From NCBI RefSeq assembly GCF_024362765.1, contig NZ_CP093302.1, positions 1,828,001 to 1,892,000 of the forward strand: 64,000 bases of DNA, read 5' to 3'. Under the pieces are notes generated by a model. It did not search any database and had not been told where the DNA came from. It saw only the letters and a program-made list of their open reading frames with translations. This DNA is from Alkalihalobacillus sp. LMS6 (GTDB lineage: Bacteria; Bacillota; Bacilli; Bacillales; Bacillaceae_D). Numbering within the stretch: position 1 is the stretch's first letter; the number at the start of each line of letters is the position of its first letter. Positions 53,315 to 61,040 of this stretch are shown here, piece after piece. The position numbers were made by a program, and so were the translations under genes.

Positions 53315-54430
53315 TTATTTGTTTCGTGCTTCTGTCATTTGTTTCCAAACAGAACCTTTGGCAGCTTCTCCACCTTGAATTCGTTCTAGCGCCATTTTTA
53401 TTTGTAGCGCAACTTCAAATTCTGGATCATCTTCTGCTGCTTGCAAAGCTGGAATTGCCTCTTCTGTTCCTACTTCATACAAAAACATAGCCGCACGCCA
53501 GCGAACAATTTTGCTTTGATCTTGTAAAGAAGCGACCATCGCGGGGATTCCTTTTTCAGATCCAATATCCGACATGCAGTCTCCTGCAGTTCGACGTACG
53601 GTGACAGATGGATCGGTTAAAGCTTGTTCTAGAAGCGGTAGTACGCTTTCTGTTTCGATCATGCCTAAATACATCGTTGCTAAACGACGAACCGATGCTT
53701 TTTCATCTTTTAGCGCCACCTCTAAAACAGGAATATCTTTTTCTTTCGGATCCATTTGTTCTAATGAAGCATAGCGGTTTTTCCAGTCCGGATCTTGGAG
53801 CATCTCTATCGTTACTTCTTTAAAACGAGCCGCAAATGCTTCTGCAGCTTCTTTTTCCCCTTGTGCAAGTTTCACTAAGCTATGAAGGCGACTTTCTGTA
53901 TAGGCAGCTTCAAGCTCCGCTGTCACTTCATCCGCAACGTGCTCAAGTTCACCATATCGAGGCGCTTGATCAGCCCACTTTCGCTCTAACACTACGTTAT
54001 CGCCAGGTTGCTCAGCATCGGCAATCGCTTGGACAAATCGATCTGGCAACGCTCTTCTGACCTCACGTTCATCATCGGTTACTTTCACTTGCATCGGAAT
54101 GTTCTTAAACATTTGTACTTGGACTTGTACTTCACCAAAACCATCTTGAACGACTCCCTCTTGGCTCTGTTCAGATGCTTCTCCGAATAAAGCACGAATT
54201 TGTGGAAGGACCACTTTCCAGTCCGCTTTTGGATAGCGATCAACTGCTAAAAAATCTCCTACATGATAAACGGCTTTAATTCCCTCTAGCCCAAGAATCG
54301 CTTGGACAAATGAAGGCGCTTGATCTTTGTTTTTTTCGTTATACGTTGTACTTGCGCCTCCATGTGATTCACTTAAATTTAATTTCATCGTATTTGGACT
54401 CGGTGTTGGTTCAATCGAACGGATAAACAT
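53315..54430 (-). CDS. ypgR: YpgR: Nfu-like N-terminal plus HEAT-repeat protein
   Basis: 371 aa. An N-terminal domain like scaffold protein NfuA/NifU N (MFIRSIEPTPSPNTMKLNL, residues 1 to about 85), then a second segment, then HEAT repeats from about 215 (KDEKASVRRLATMYLGMIETESVLPLLEQAL; DPSVTVRRTAGDCMSDIGSEKGIPAM). Annotated in staphylococci as conserved virulence factor C; role in Bacillus unknown, protein-protein interaction expected. AAGGAGG precedes the ATG. Confidence 0.87.
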   Translation of the reverse strand: MFIRSIEPTPSPNTMKLNLSESHGGASTTYNEKNKDQAPSFVQAILGLEGIKAVYHVGDFLAVDRYPKADWKVVLPQIRALFGEASEQSQEGVVQDGFGEVQVQVQMFKNIPMQVKVTDDEREVRRALPDRFVQAIADAEQPGDNVVLERKWADQAPRYGELEHVADEVTAELEAAYTESRLHSLVKLAQGEKEAAEAFAARFKEVTIEMLQDPDWKNRYASLEQMDPKEKDIPVLEVALKDEKASVRRLATMYLGMIETESVLPLLEQALTDPSVTVRRTAGDCMSDIGSEKGIPAMVASLQDQSKIVRWRAAMFLYEVGTEEAIPALQAAEDDPEFEVALQIKMALERIQGGEAAKGSVWKQMTEARNK

Positions 54431-54573
54431 GATTTTCCTCCTTGAGGCTTTATTCTCAGCTAAATCTTAACATGTCTATTTGCCCTTTACCAGCCGAATG
54501 CCTCCTTCTATTCATTCTAGTTCCCTAACTGCTCCTGCATCTGTTACAATACAAGAAAGGAGGCTTCATAACG

Positions 54574-55299
54574 ATGAGATTTGCTTTTTTATCTGATATT
54601 CATGGAAACGCTACCGCTTTGGAAGCAGTTTTAAATGATTTGCAAACCCAACAAATTGACGAGATTTACATACTAGGTGACTTATGCTTTCGGGGTCCAG
54701 AACCAAAGCGTGTCATCGAACTAATCCAAGGTTCAGGGGCAAAGGTGTTAAAAGGAAATGCGGATGAATGGCTCATTCGTGGGTTTAAAGATGGCGAAAT
54801 TCCTAAAGAACGTCTTGACCTATTTCAAAAAGAACGAGACTGGACATTAAGCCGTTTAGATCAAGAAGATTTAGACTATCTTAAAAATCTTCCAACGGAA
54901 TTCGTCATTGATGATGGCCAAGATTTAATTGTTCATGCCTTTCATGCGACACCATCCAGCCTTTTTGATGTTGTGCCATTAGACGATTCTAGCAAGATTG
55001 AAAATGAAATTATGATTCGTGATGAAGCGGATATTTATATTTATGGTCACACACATCATCCTTACGTTCGTAGTATTCACGGAAAGAACGTTGTCAATAC
55101 CGGATCAGTTGGTATGCCGTTTGACGGACATCCCCTTTCCTCTTACATTATTATCGATATTGAGGATGGGAACCACTCGATCCAGTTAAAGCGTGTGCCT
55201 TATAATCGTGAACATGTTGTTGAAATTTATAAACAAAGTGGCTATCCTAATATTGAAGAAATGGGTGCGGTGATCTACTATGCTGTGCAGCCAAAATAA
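54574..55299 (+). CDS. Metallophosphoesterase of the YfcE/MJ0936 type
   Basis: 241 aa. Metal ligands: SDIHGN (residues 6-11), LGDLCFRGP, LKGNADEW, and the closing YGHTHHPY with NTGSVGMPFDGH. Two-metal phosphodiesterase fold; members cleave small phosphodiesters, and some act on cyclic nucleotides, but the in vivo substrate is unknown. AAAGGAGG precedes the ATG. Monocistronic between divergent ypgR and a shared bidirectional terminator. Confidence 0.87.
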   Translation: MRFAFLSDIHGNATALEAVLNDLQTQQIDEIYILGDLCFRGPEPKRVIELIQGSGAKVLKGNADEWLIRGFKDGEIPKERLDLFQKERDWTLSRLDQEDLDYLKNLPTEFVIDDGQDLIVHAFHATPSSLFDVVPLDDSSKIENEIMIRDEADIYIYGHTHHPYVRSIHGKNVVNTGSVGMPFDGHPLSSYIIIDIEDGNHSIQLKRVPYNREHVVEIYKQSGYPNIEEMGAVIYYAVQPK

Positions 55300-55300
55300 T

Positions 55301-55345
55301 AAAAAATAAAGCTTGTCCCTATGAGGGACAAGCTTTATTCTTTTT
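55301..55345. terminator. Bidirectional intrinsic terminator
   Basis: Stem AATAAAGCTTGTCCC / GGGACAAGCTTTATT with a 5-base loop. It lies between the phosphodiesterase gene and the TlpA-like gene. Confidence 0.9.
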
Positions 55346-55751
55346 AAATCACTGTCGCTAACCCTGTCATGATTGTTGAAATAGCTGCGTCTTCGCCATA
55401 GGTTTTCGTAACCTGTCCGCGCCGATCGAGCAATACGGTTGTTGGCACACCTTTGCACCCAAACTGGTCATACACTTTTGTGCCGTCATCTTCTAACACT
55501 AGAAAGTTATGATCATGCTGCTTTAACCACTGCTGTAGATCAACATCTCCTTCTCGTCCGGTGACATTAATGGTCACAAAACAAAGTTGATCTTCATCCA
55601 TCGTCTGGTAAAGAGCGCGCTTATCATGTAAATCGCGATAGGAATCTCGACACCAAGACGTCCAGAATGTAATCATAACCGGGCGATCTTTCGCTTCCTC
55701 GTAAAGGGTCCATGTTCGCTTACTTCCTAACTCTTTTAATTCGAAATTCAT
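55344..55751 (-). CDS. TlpA/ResA-like thioredoxin-fold protein with CxxS motif
   Basis: 135 aa, no signal peptide, so probably cytoplasmic. MITFWTSWCRDSYRDLHDK carries Cys-Arg-Asp-Ser where related enzymes have CxxC. The cis-Pro loop GCKGVPTTVLLDRRGQV is kept and includes an extra Cys. A single-Cys site argues against disulfide reduction by the normal two-Cys route and for a monothiol (bacillithiol-type) or structural role, which is inference. Follows brxA on the same strand after a terminator. Confidence 0.75.
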   Translation of the reverse strand: MNFELKELGSKRTWTLYEEAKDRPVMITFWTSWCRDSYRDLHDKRALYQTMDEDQLCFVTINVTGREGDVDLQQWLKQHDHNFLVLEDDGTKVYDQFGCKGVPTTVLLDRRGQVTKTYGEDAAISTIMTGLATVI

Positions 55752-55763
55752 CTTTACACTCCT

Positions 55764-55797
55764 AAGAAAAAAACGTTCTTATAAAAGAACGTTTAGC
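55764..55797 (-). terminator. Terminator after brxA
   Basis: Minus-strand stem AAACGTTCTT / AAGAACGTTT followed by TTTT, including the brxA stop region. Confidence 0.85.
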
Positions 55798-56224
55798 AAT
55801 GTTCATTATACGCAGTAGCTAAATTACGAATAATGTCTTCTGGCTCTACACCTTCAATTTGTTCACGAGGAATAAAATGAACGACTTCATTTCCTTTAAG
55901 CAGTGCCATTGAAGGTGATGACGGCGCGTATTCTGGAAATTTCGCTCGCATTTGAGCCGTCGCTTCACGATCTTGACCTGCGAATACCGTCACAAGTTGA
56001 TCTGGTGTTCGGTCATGTTGAAGTGAATAAATGGCAGACGGACGAGCAAGCCCAGCTGCACATCCACACACAGAGTTAATAAATACAAGGGTTGTACCTT
56101 CTGCGTTCCCCATGTATTGATCGACTTCATCAGCTGTGTTCAACTCCTGAAAACCTGCATCTGTTAATTCTTTTCTCATTGGTAACACAACTTGGCGCAT
56201 ATATTCTTCATAGGCCGTTGACAT
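55793..56224 (-). CDS. brxA: Bacilliredoxin BrxA/YphP (CGC motif)
   Basis: 143 aa. FINSVCGCAAGLARPSAI contains the CGC active site; TVFAGQDREATAQMRAKF and SPSMALLKGNEVVHFIPREQIEG, ending in EHC, are diagnostic. Bacilliredoxins remove bacillithiol from oxidised proteins. GGAGGG precedes the ATG. The start overlaps the end of the thioredoxin-like gene by 17 bases, implying co-translation. Confidence 0.93.
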   Translation of the reverse strand: MSTAYEEYMRQVVLPMRKELTDAGFQELNTADEVDQYMGNAEGTTLVFINSVCGCAAGLARPSAIYSLQHDRTPDQLVTVFAGQDREATAQMRAKFPEYAPSSPSMALLKGNEVVHFIPREQIEGVEPEDIIRNLATAYNEHC

Positions 56225-56534
56225 CTCGGTTTCCCTCCTTTAAAAGTCTTTGTAAATCGACAACAGAATCAAATCGATACGTTCGATTTTGAAGTCTTCC
56301 ATCTTTATAATAAATCATAGCGGGCACTCTTTCAATTTGATTGCTTTGCGCAAATTGAGGTGCAAGCTGAATGTTTAGTTTAGAGATCCCTTCTATCTCT
56401 TCTAGCTGTTCAACAATTTGTAGCATTTGCTCGGCTAGTTGACACGTCCCGCAAAATGGAGATGAAGCATATACCCAACCTGTCCAGCCTTCCTGTAACT
56501 GACTTGCTAGCTGCTCGACCGTTACGTCATTCAT
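56208..56534 (-). CDS. Thioredoxin-like protein (FCGTC)
   Basis: 108 aa from the ATG at 56534, which overlaps the rnz end; AAAGGTGAG lies about 10 bases upstream. YASSPFCGTCQLAEQML is an active CxxC site and RVPAMIYYKDGRL the cis-Pro loop. Close to Bacillus YusE/YtpP-type small thioredoxin-like proteins. The link to brxA and rnz by overlaps suggests one transcript that supports thiol homeostasis. Confidence 0.82.
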   Translation of the reverse strand: MNDVTVEQLASQLQEGWTGWVYASSPFCGTCQLAEQMLQIVEQLEEIEGISKLNIQLAPQFAQSNQIERVPAMIYYKDGRLQNRTYRFDSVVDLQRLLKEGNRDVNGL

Positions 56535-57468
56535 GACAAGATAACTCACCTTTCTTAGACAACGATAACACAAGAAAATCATAGGCAATGAACACCTTTT
56601 CAAACGATGATTTTGCTTCCATCACATATTGATTTTCATCTCTGGCGTACCGTGAAGAAATATGAGTAAACACGAGATTACGGACGTTCGCCGCTTTAGC
56701 GAGAGTGGCAGTATCTTGAATCGTGGAATGACCAAAATCACTCGCATGTTCTTGTTGATCAGATGCAAATGTCGCTTCATGAATAAGGGCATCCGCATTT
56801 TTTGCATAAGAGATCACTGCTTCAGTCGGTGCCGTATCCCCACAGATAACAACCGTCCTTCCTGCTGTTGGTGCCTCTACATACTCATTGCCATCTAACC
56901 ACTCACCGGTTTCAAGCTGAACCGTTTCCCCTTTTTTTATCGCTGCATACAAAGGACCAGGAGACACGCCTTTTTGTTTTAATGCTTCAACATGAAGCCG
57001 ACCAGGCTGTGCTGCTTCTTCAATTTTAAATCCAAAACTTTGAACAGGATGCTGTAGCATAAATACCGAAACCGTACATGCCCCTATTTGAAACGAGCTC
57101 GCTTCTTCTAGTTCGATAATATGAAGCTCATATTTCAGCGACGTATTTGTCGTTGCCAATGACATTTGAATATACGTTTTTATCCCAACTGGACCATAAA
57201 CCGTAAGAGGCGTCCTTCCTCCTTGAAAAGAGCGGCTACTTAACAATCCTGGTAACCCATATAAATGGTCGCCATGGAGATGACTAATAAAAATTGTTGA
57301 GATCGCCGGAATACTTAATTTTGAATGAAGAAACTGGTGTTGCGTAGCTTCTCCACAATCAAATAGCCAGACGTCTCCTTTATGTTCCAAAAATCGGAGC
57401 GCAAGTGCACTAACATTCCGTTTTTTTGCTGGTACACCTGCTCCTGTTCCTAAAAAGTGAAATTCCAT
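56527..57468 (-). CDS. rnz: Ribonuclease Z
   Basis: 313 aa from MEFHFLGTGAGVPAKKRN at 57468, one base after the pfpI stop; the longer open frame is discarded. Metallo-beta-lactamase motif SHLHGDHLYGLPGLLSSR, VVICGDTAPTEAVI, HEATFA and FTHISSRYA. The exosite arm lies near 150-205 (YELHIIELEEASSF...PGRLHVEALKQKGVSPGPLY). It trims tRNA 3' trailers lacking an encoded CCA. In B. subtilis rnz is elsewhere with a different neighbour set. Confidence 0.92.
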   Translation of the reverse strand: MEFHFLGTGAGVPAKKRNVSALALRFLEHKGDVWLFDCGEATQHQFLHSKLSIPAISTIFISHLHGDHLYGLPGLLSSRSFQGGRTPLTVYGPVGIKTYIQMSLATTNTSLKYELHIIELEEASSFQIGACTVSVFMLQHPVQSFGFKIEEAAQPGRLHVEALKQKGVSPGPLYAAIKKGETVQLETGEWLDGNEYVEAPTAGRTVVICGDTAPTEAVISYAKNADALIHEATFASDQQEHASDFGHSTIQDTATLAKAANVRNLVFTHISSRYARDENQYVMEAKSSFEKVFIAYDFLVLSLSKKGELSCHE

Positions 57469-57469
57469 C

Positions 57470-57994
57470 TTAGCGTGTCGCCAGCCGATCTGCAAATGCT
57501 TTTGCATAAGGTGGCAAATCTGGTGGTCGTCTACTCGAAATAATGTGGCCATCCTCGATAACTGCCACATCATGCCATTCTGCACCAGCATTCACCATAT
57601 CATCTTTTATACCAGGTGTACTCGTTACACGTCGTCCTTGTAAAATATTCGCTGAGATTAACACCCAGCCCGCATGGCAGATTTGTCCGATTGGCTTCTC
57701 ATCTTTGTCCATCTTCTTTACAATTGTCAACAGATCCTCATAACGTCGAAGTTTATCTGGTGCCCATCCTCCTGGGATAAGAATGCCATCATAGTCATCT
57801 GCTTGAACATCCGCAAATGCGTAGTCAGCTTTTGCTGGTACACCGTATTTTCCAATATACGTTTTTCCTTTTTCCAACCCAACGAGGTCAACCGTTGCAC
57901 CTTCTTCTTGCAAGCGTAGAATTGGATACCAAAGCTCTAAGTCTTCAAATTCTTCGTCAACAGCAGCAAGAATTTTTTTTCCTTCTAATCTCAT
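57470..57994 (-). CDS. DJ-1/PfpI family protein
   Basis: 174 aa. Nucleophile Cys in IGQICHAGWVLISAN, ILIPGGWAPDKLRRY and VTSTPGIKDDMVNAGAEWHD with conserved Glu near the start (VDEEFEDLELWYP). Closest to Bacillus YfkM/general stress protein 18-type glutamine amidotransferase-like proteins. Putative deglycase/stress role is debated. AAAAGGTGAAAAA lies at the start. Adjacent to rnz with a 1-base gap. Confidence 0.85.
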   Translation of the reverse strand: MRLEGKKILAAVDEEFEDLELWYPILRLQEEGATVDLVGLEKGKTYIGKYGVPAKADYAFADVQADDYDGILIPGGWAPDKLRRYEDLLTIVKKMDKDEKPIGQICHAGWVLISANILQGRRVTSTPGIKDDMVNAGAEWHDVAVIEDGHIISSRRPPDLPPYAKAFADRLATR

Positions 57995-58014
57995 TTTTTC
58001 ACCTTTACCTCTCG

Positions 58015-59259
58015 TTAAATCAACAAGCTAAACAAACTTTGATTTTTGTTTACTTCTTCATAACCGAATCCGAGCTCGTCCATTCGTTGAATTAACCCAT
58101 CATAATCTTGATTCGATTTCAACTCTATTCCAATTAATACCGGTCCATTTGATTTATTGTTTTTCTTTGTGTATTCAAACCGTGTAATATCATCTTGGGG
58201 ACCAAGAACGTTTAAAATAAATTCTTTCAACGCACCTGCTCGTTGTGGGAATTGAATAATAAAGTAATGCTGTAATCCTTCATAAACGAGAGAGCGTTCA
58301 CGAATTTCTTCCATGCGTCCAATGTCATTATTTCCCCCACTTACGACACACACAACCGATTTGCCTTTTATTTGATCTTTATAGAAATCAAGCGCGGCGA
58401 TTGGCATCGCCCCTGCAGGTTCAGCCACAATGGCATTTTCATTGTAAAGCTTTAAAATGGTTGTACAAATTTTCCCTTCTGGTACTAGCACAATATCATC
58501 AAGATATTGTTTGCAGATTTCATAGGTTTTTTCCCCTACTCGCTTTACCGCCGCACCGTCCACAAACTTGTTGATTTCAGGAAGCTCTACGACGCCTCCT
58601 TGTTTAAGGGCTTCTTTCATTGAGGCAGCTCCAGCTGGTTCACAGCCAATCATCTTTGTGGCAGGACTTATGCTTTTAATATATGTAGAAATTCCGCTAA
58701 TCAATCCGCCTCCACCAATAGATGAGAAGATGAAGTCTGGTGTTTCTTCTAAATCATTTAAAATTTCTAATCCGACCGTTCCTTGCCCAGCAATAATATG
58801 ATCTTGGTTAAAAGGATGAATAAACGCCATATGATGCTCATCGCGGTACCGCATTGCTTCAGCATAGGAATCATCAAAAGTATCGCCAATTAAACGAACG
58901 TCAACATAGTTACGGCCAAAAAATTCTACTTGCGCTACTTTTTGTTTAGGCGTTGTTGACGGCATGAAGATTACACCTTTTATTTTAAGCGCTTGACACG
59001 AATAAGCGACACCTTGCGCATGATTCCCTGCACTCGCGCATACGACTCCCGCCTTTAGCTCTTCTTTAGATAATGAAGAAATTTGATAATAAGCCCCTCT
59101 TATTTTAAATGAGCGAACAACTTGAAGATCTTCTCGCTTTAAATAGACCGTGCAATCATACCGTTCAGATAAGACTTGATCTTTTTGCAATGGCGTGTGA
59201 GTAATAATATCTTTTAGCATTTGATTTGCTCGAATAATGTCTTGTAAGTTTGTTGCCAT
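58015..59259 (-). CDS. ilvA: Threonine dehydratase (biosynthetic)
   Basis: 414 aa from MATNLQDIIRANQ, ATG at 59259 with AAAGGA upstream. PLP Lys in VRSFKIRGAYYQ and phosphate loop SIGGGGLISG. One ACT-like regulatory domain near 325-414 (QHYFIIQFPQRAGALKEFILNVLGPQDDITRFEYTKKNN) confers feedback control by isoleucine. Makes 2-oxobutanoate for isoleucine synthesis. No T-box is seen upstream. Confidence 0.93.
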   Translation of the reverse strand: MATNLQDIIRANQMLKDIITHTPLQKDQVLSERYDCTVYLKREDLQVVRSFKIRGAYYQISSLSKEELKAGVVCASAGNHAQGVAYSCQALKIKGVIFMPSTTPKQKVAQVEFFGRNYVDVRLIGDTFDDSYAEAMRYRDEHHMAFIHPFNQDHIIAGQGTVGLEILNDLEETPDFIFSSIGGGGLISGISTYIKSISPATKMIGCEPAGAASMKEALKQGGVVELPEINKFVDGAAVKRVGEKTYEICKQYLDDIVLVPEGKICTTILKLYNENAIVAEPAGAMPIAALDFYKDQIKGKSVVCVVSGGNNDIGRMEEIRERSLVYEGLQHYFIIQFPQRAGALKEFILNVLGPQDDITRFEYTKKNNKSNGPVLIGIELKSNQDYDGLIQRMDELGFGYEEVNKNQSLFSLLI

Positions 59260-59360
59260 TCTATACGTCCTTTCAGCATGAACATCCACACACATAAAAT
59301 ACTAGTAATAATGAAATAATCTTAACATAGTGTCGTTCAAATAGAAAAGGAATAGTCCGC

Positions 59361-59389
59361 TTGCACATGGGATTGACATCTTTTATAAT
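59361..59389 (+). promoter_or_regulatory. Sigma-A-type promoter of the 65-aa gene
   Basis: TTGCAC (59361-59366), 17 bases, consensus TATAAT (59384-59389), about 65 bases before the start codon. Confidence 0.7.
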
Positions 59390-59456
59390 AAGATGTGTGA
59401 ACGTTTGCACGTCCCTTATACATATTTTTCAAACGAACGATAAAGGAGGTCATAAA

Positions 59457-59654
59457 ATGTTCAAAAAAAGTTTGTTTGCTCTTATTATGATTGCAGTTCT
59501 TTCCATTGCCGTATTTGAACCAAACGCTCTAGCAGCAGCTGCAGAAGCTGGAGATGGCGATAGCCCGGACACATTTTTACGATGGACACTAAATATCCTT
59601 TCAGTAGCCACACTTGGATTTTTGTCGTACCTAATCATTTTTGACCGCAGCTAA
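59457..59654 (+). CDS. Small exported/membrane protein, 65 aa
   Basis: ATG 59457 with AAGGAGG 8 bases upstream. Signal-like N-terminus MFKKSLFALIMIAVLSIAVF ending near ALA-AAA, then an acidic EAGDGDSPDTFLRW and a C-terminal helix LSVATLGFLSYLIIFDRS. Predicted to be exported or to have two membrane segments. It has a consensus promoter and its own terminator, so it is expressed as a single gene. Family unknown. Confidence 0.7.
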   Translation: MFKKSLFALIMIAVLSIAVFEPNALAAAAEAGDGDSPDTFLRWTLNILSVATLGFLSYLIIFDRS

Positions 59655-59661
59655 ACCGAAC

Positions 59662-59697
59662 AAAACAACCAGCTAGATAGCTGGTTGTTTTTATTTT
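59662..59697 (+). terminator. Terminator of the 65-aa gene
   Basis: Stem AACAACCAGCTA / TAGCTGGTTGTT with a 2-base loop and T-rich tail. Confidence 0.88.
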
Positions 59698-59703
59698 CCC
59701 GCA

Positions 59704-59731
59704 TAAAAAAAGCGCTGTGTGCGCTTTTTTG
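59704..59731 (-). terminator. Terminator of racA-yppE
   Basis: Stem AAAAAAGCGC / GCGCTTTTTT around a 5-base loop, with the T-run oriented for the minus-strand genes. Confidence 0.8.
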
Positions 59732-59743
59732 TTTTCGTCATGA

Positions 59744-60115
59744 TCAATCCGCTTGTGCGATTTTGATTTCTTCCAATACATTTTCCAGTACAAACCGTAC
59801 TGATTTAAACGTCTCTCTTTGACGCCGCATCCCTGATGATGGATAAAATGACTTAATGGCTACAACATCTAAATTTTCTACCGTTTGCTCCACTTGACTA
59901 ATGTGAACAAGCTTCGTGTAATGTTGCATCAAGAAAGGTTTTACCTCACTCGCCCATTCCTGTGCAAGAGGCTGAACACGATCAGCAAATGGTTTTACCT
60001 TGCCATAGAAGTCTACCTCATACGCTTTATCTTGCTTTACAACATCAATATAAAACGCTTCGGCTTCTTTTGTTAAAGACAATAATGCAGTTGTTAACTG
60101 TTTAAGCTTTTCCAT
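59744..60115 (-). CDS. yppE: YppE family protein (DUF1798)
   Basis: 123 aa, helical. TTALLSLTKEAEAFYIDVVKQ, YEVDFYGKVKPFADRVQPLAQEW and the C-terminal SSGMRRQRETFKSVRFVLENVLEEIK match Bacillus YppE, a four-helix-bundle protein of unknown role. It keeps its conserved place near yppC-recU-ponA. Weak GAGGTG before the ATG. Confidence 0.85.
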   Translation of the reverse strand: MEKLKQLTTALLSLTKEAEAFYIDVVKQDKAYEVDFYGKVKPFADRVQPLAQEWASEVKPFLMQHYTKLVHISQVEQTVENLDVVAIKSFYPSSGMRRQRETFKSVRFVLENVLEEIKIAQAD

Positions 60116-60157
60116 TCTCTACACCTCATGTTCGAGTGTAGCAAGGTTAAGGAAATT

Positions 60158-60676
60158 TTAAAAGCTAAAAAACGACAAGATCGCTTTCCACGTTTTGGTC
60201 GGAAATCGTCTTTGGCCTCGCTGAGGTTCTTCAAAGCCCTTTTTTTCTGTTTGATAGCGGTCTTCCATTTGATTCAATCGTTGTTCAAGTCGATCAAGCA
60301 CATTCACCATATCGTCTAATTCAGAGCGGTGTTTTAATAACTGATAACTCACAACATCATCCGCTTTTGTATTGAGTTTTTGCTCTAACACACTCACTTG
60401 ATGATACATTTGTTCAAGCTTCGCGTCATATTGCTTTTTTGGAACAGATGGAACGGCCTTTGCTTGCTTCTGTTCAATCGTAACATCCTTTAATTTCTTT
60501 CCCTCTTTTAATTGATCTTGTATCTTCTTAAATAAAGGCACGTGTTCATCTGTATATAAAAAATGGCCTTGTTCATTCACTTCGCACGAGATTTTAAAAA
60601 ATTTTGTCCACCGTTGAATTGTCGTAGGATTCACACCAAGTTCGACTGACATTTCTTTTGTTTTATATTGAGCCAT
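60158..60676 (-). CDS. racA: Chromosome-anchoring protein RacA
   Basis: 172 aa from the ATG at 60676 with AGGAGTGA upstream. A MerR-like helix-turn-helix at the N-terminus (YKTKEMSVELGVNPTTIQRWTKFF, residues about 4-27), a DUF-type second HTH half (about 28-70), then a coiled coil (QYDAKLEQMYHQVSVLEQKLN; LDRLEQRLNQMEDRYQ). RacA binds near the origin and ties it to the pole via DivIVA during sporulation. B. subtilis racA lies far from ponA, so this linkage is unusual. Confidence 0.82.
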   Translation of the reverse strand: MAQYKTKEMSVELGVNPTTIQRWTKFFKISCEVNEQGHFLYTDEHVPLFKKIQDQLKEGKKLKDVTIEQKQAKAVPSVPKKQYDAKLEQMYHQVSVLEQKLNTKADDVVSYQLLKHRSELDDMVNVLDRLEQRLNQMEDRYQTEKKGFEEPQRGQRRFPTKTWKAILSFFSF

Positions 60677-60810
60677 TTTCCGTTCACTCCTCAACATGAT
60701 TTCGTTGCTATACATGTTCTCTACTCAATTCATTATTCCTACACGGCTGACAAAACTAGTTGCCATTCAACAAAGATTGTAGGAATGCATAGATCTCCCC
60801 TTTTTTCGAC

Positions 60811-60840
60811 GGATAAACGGAGCCAAAATGCCTCATACTG
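60811..60840 (+). promoter_or_regulatory. Possible forespore (sigma-G-like) promoter of sspM
   Basis: GGATA (60811-60815), 18 bases, CATACTG (60834-60840). The -10 matches sigma-G style CATACTA; the -35 is off by one, and the leader would be very short. Confidence 0.35.
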
Positions 60841-60860
60841 TTAAGAAGGGGGTGATTTTG

Positions 60861-60971
60861 TTGAAAGAGAATAAACAACGACAAAAAGATACAAAGAAAA
60901 CACCTAAACGTGAAAATACAGTTCCTGGATTAGACAAAAAATTAGGTGGACCAAATCGTCCTGCTGAATAA
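60861..60971 (+). CDS. sspM: Small acid-soluble spore protein M
   Basis: 36 aa, probably TTG start at 60861 after GGGGGTG (60848-60854); a GTG at 60852 is inside the ribosome site. The sequence MKENKQRQKDTKKTPKREN is followed by LDKKLGGPNRPAE. The tail matches B. subtilis SspM, which ends LDKKLGGPNRPST. Minor SASPs are made in the forespore under sigma-G. Too short for most gene finders and overlapped by a spurious minus-strand frame. Confidence 0.9.
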   Translation: MKENKQRQKDTKKTPKRENTVPGLDKKLGGPNRPAE

Positions 60972-61004
60972 TTTACGAAGATAAGCAAATAGATAACGAT
61001 TAGC

Positions 61005-61040
61005 TCCCTCCAAAACCTACTTAAATTGGAGGGATTTTTT
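61005..61040 (+). terminator. Terminator of sspM
   Basis: Stem CCCTCCAA / TTGGAGGG with a T-run, at the end of sspM and convergent with yppC. Confidence 0.85.
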
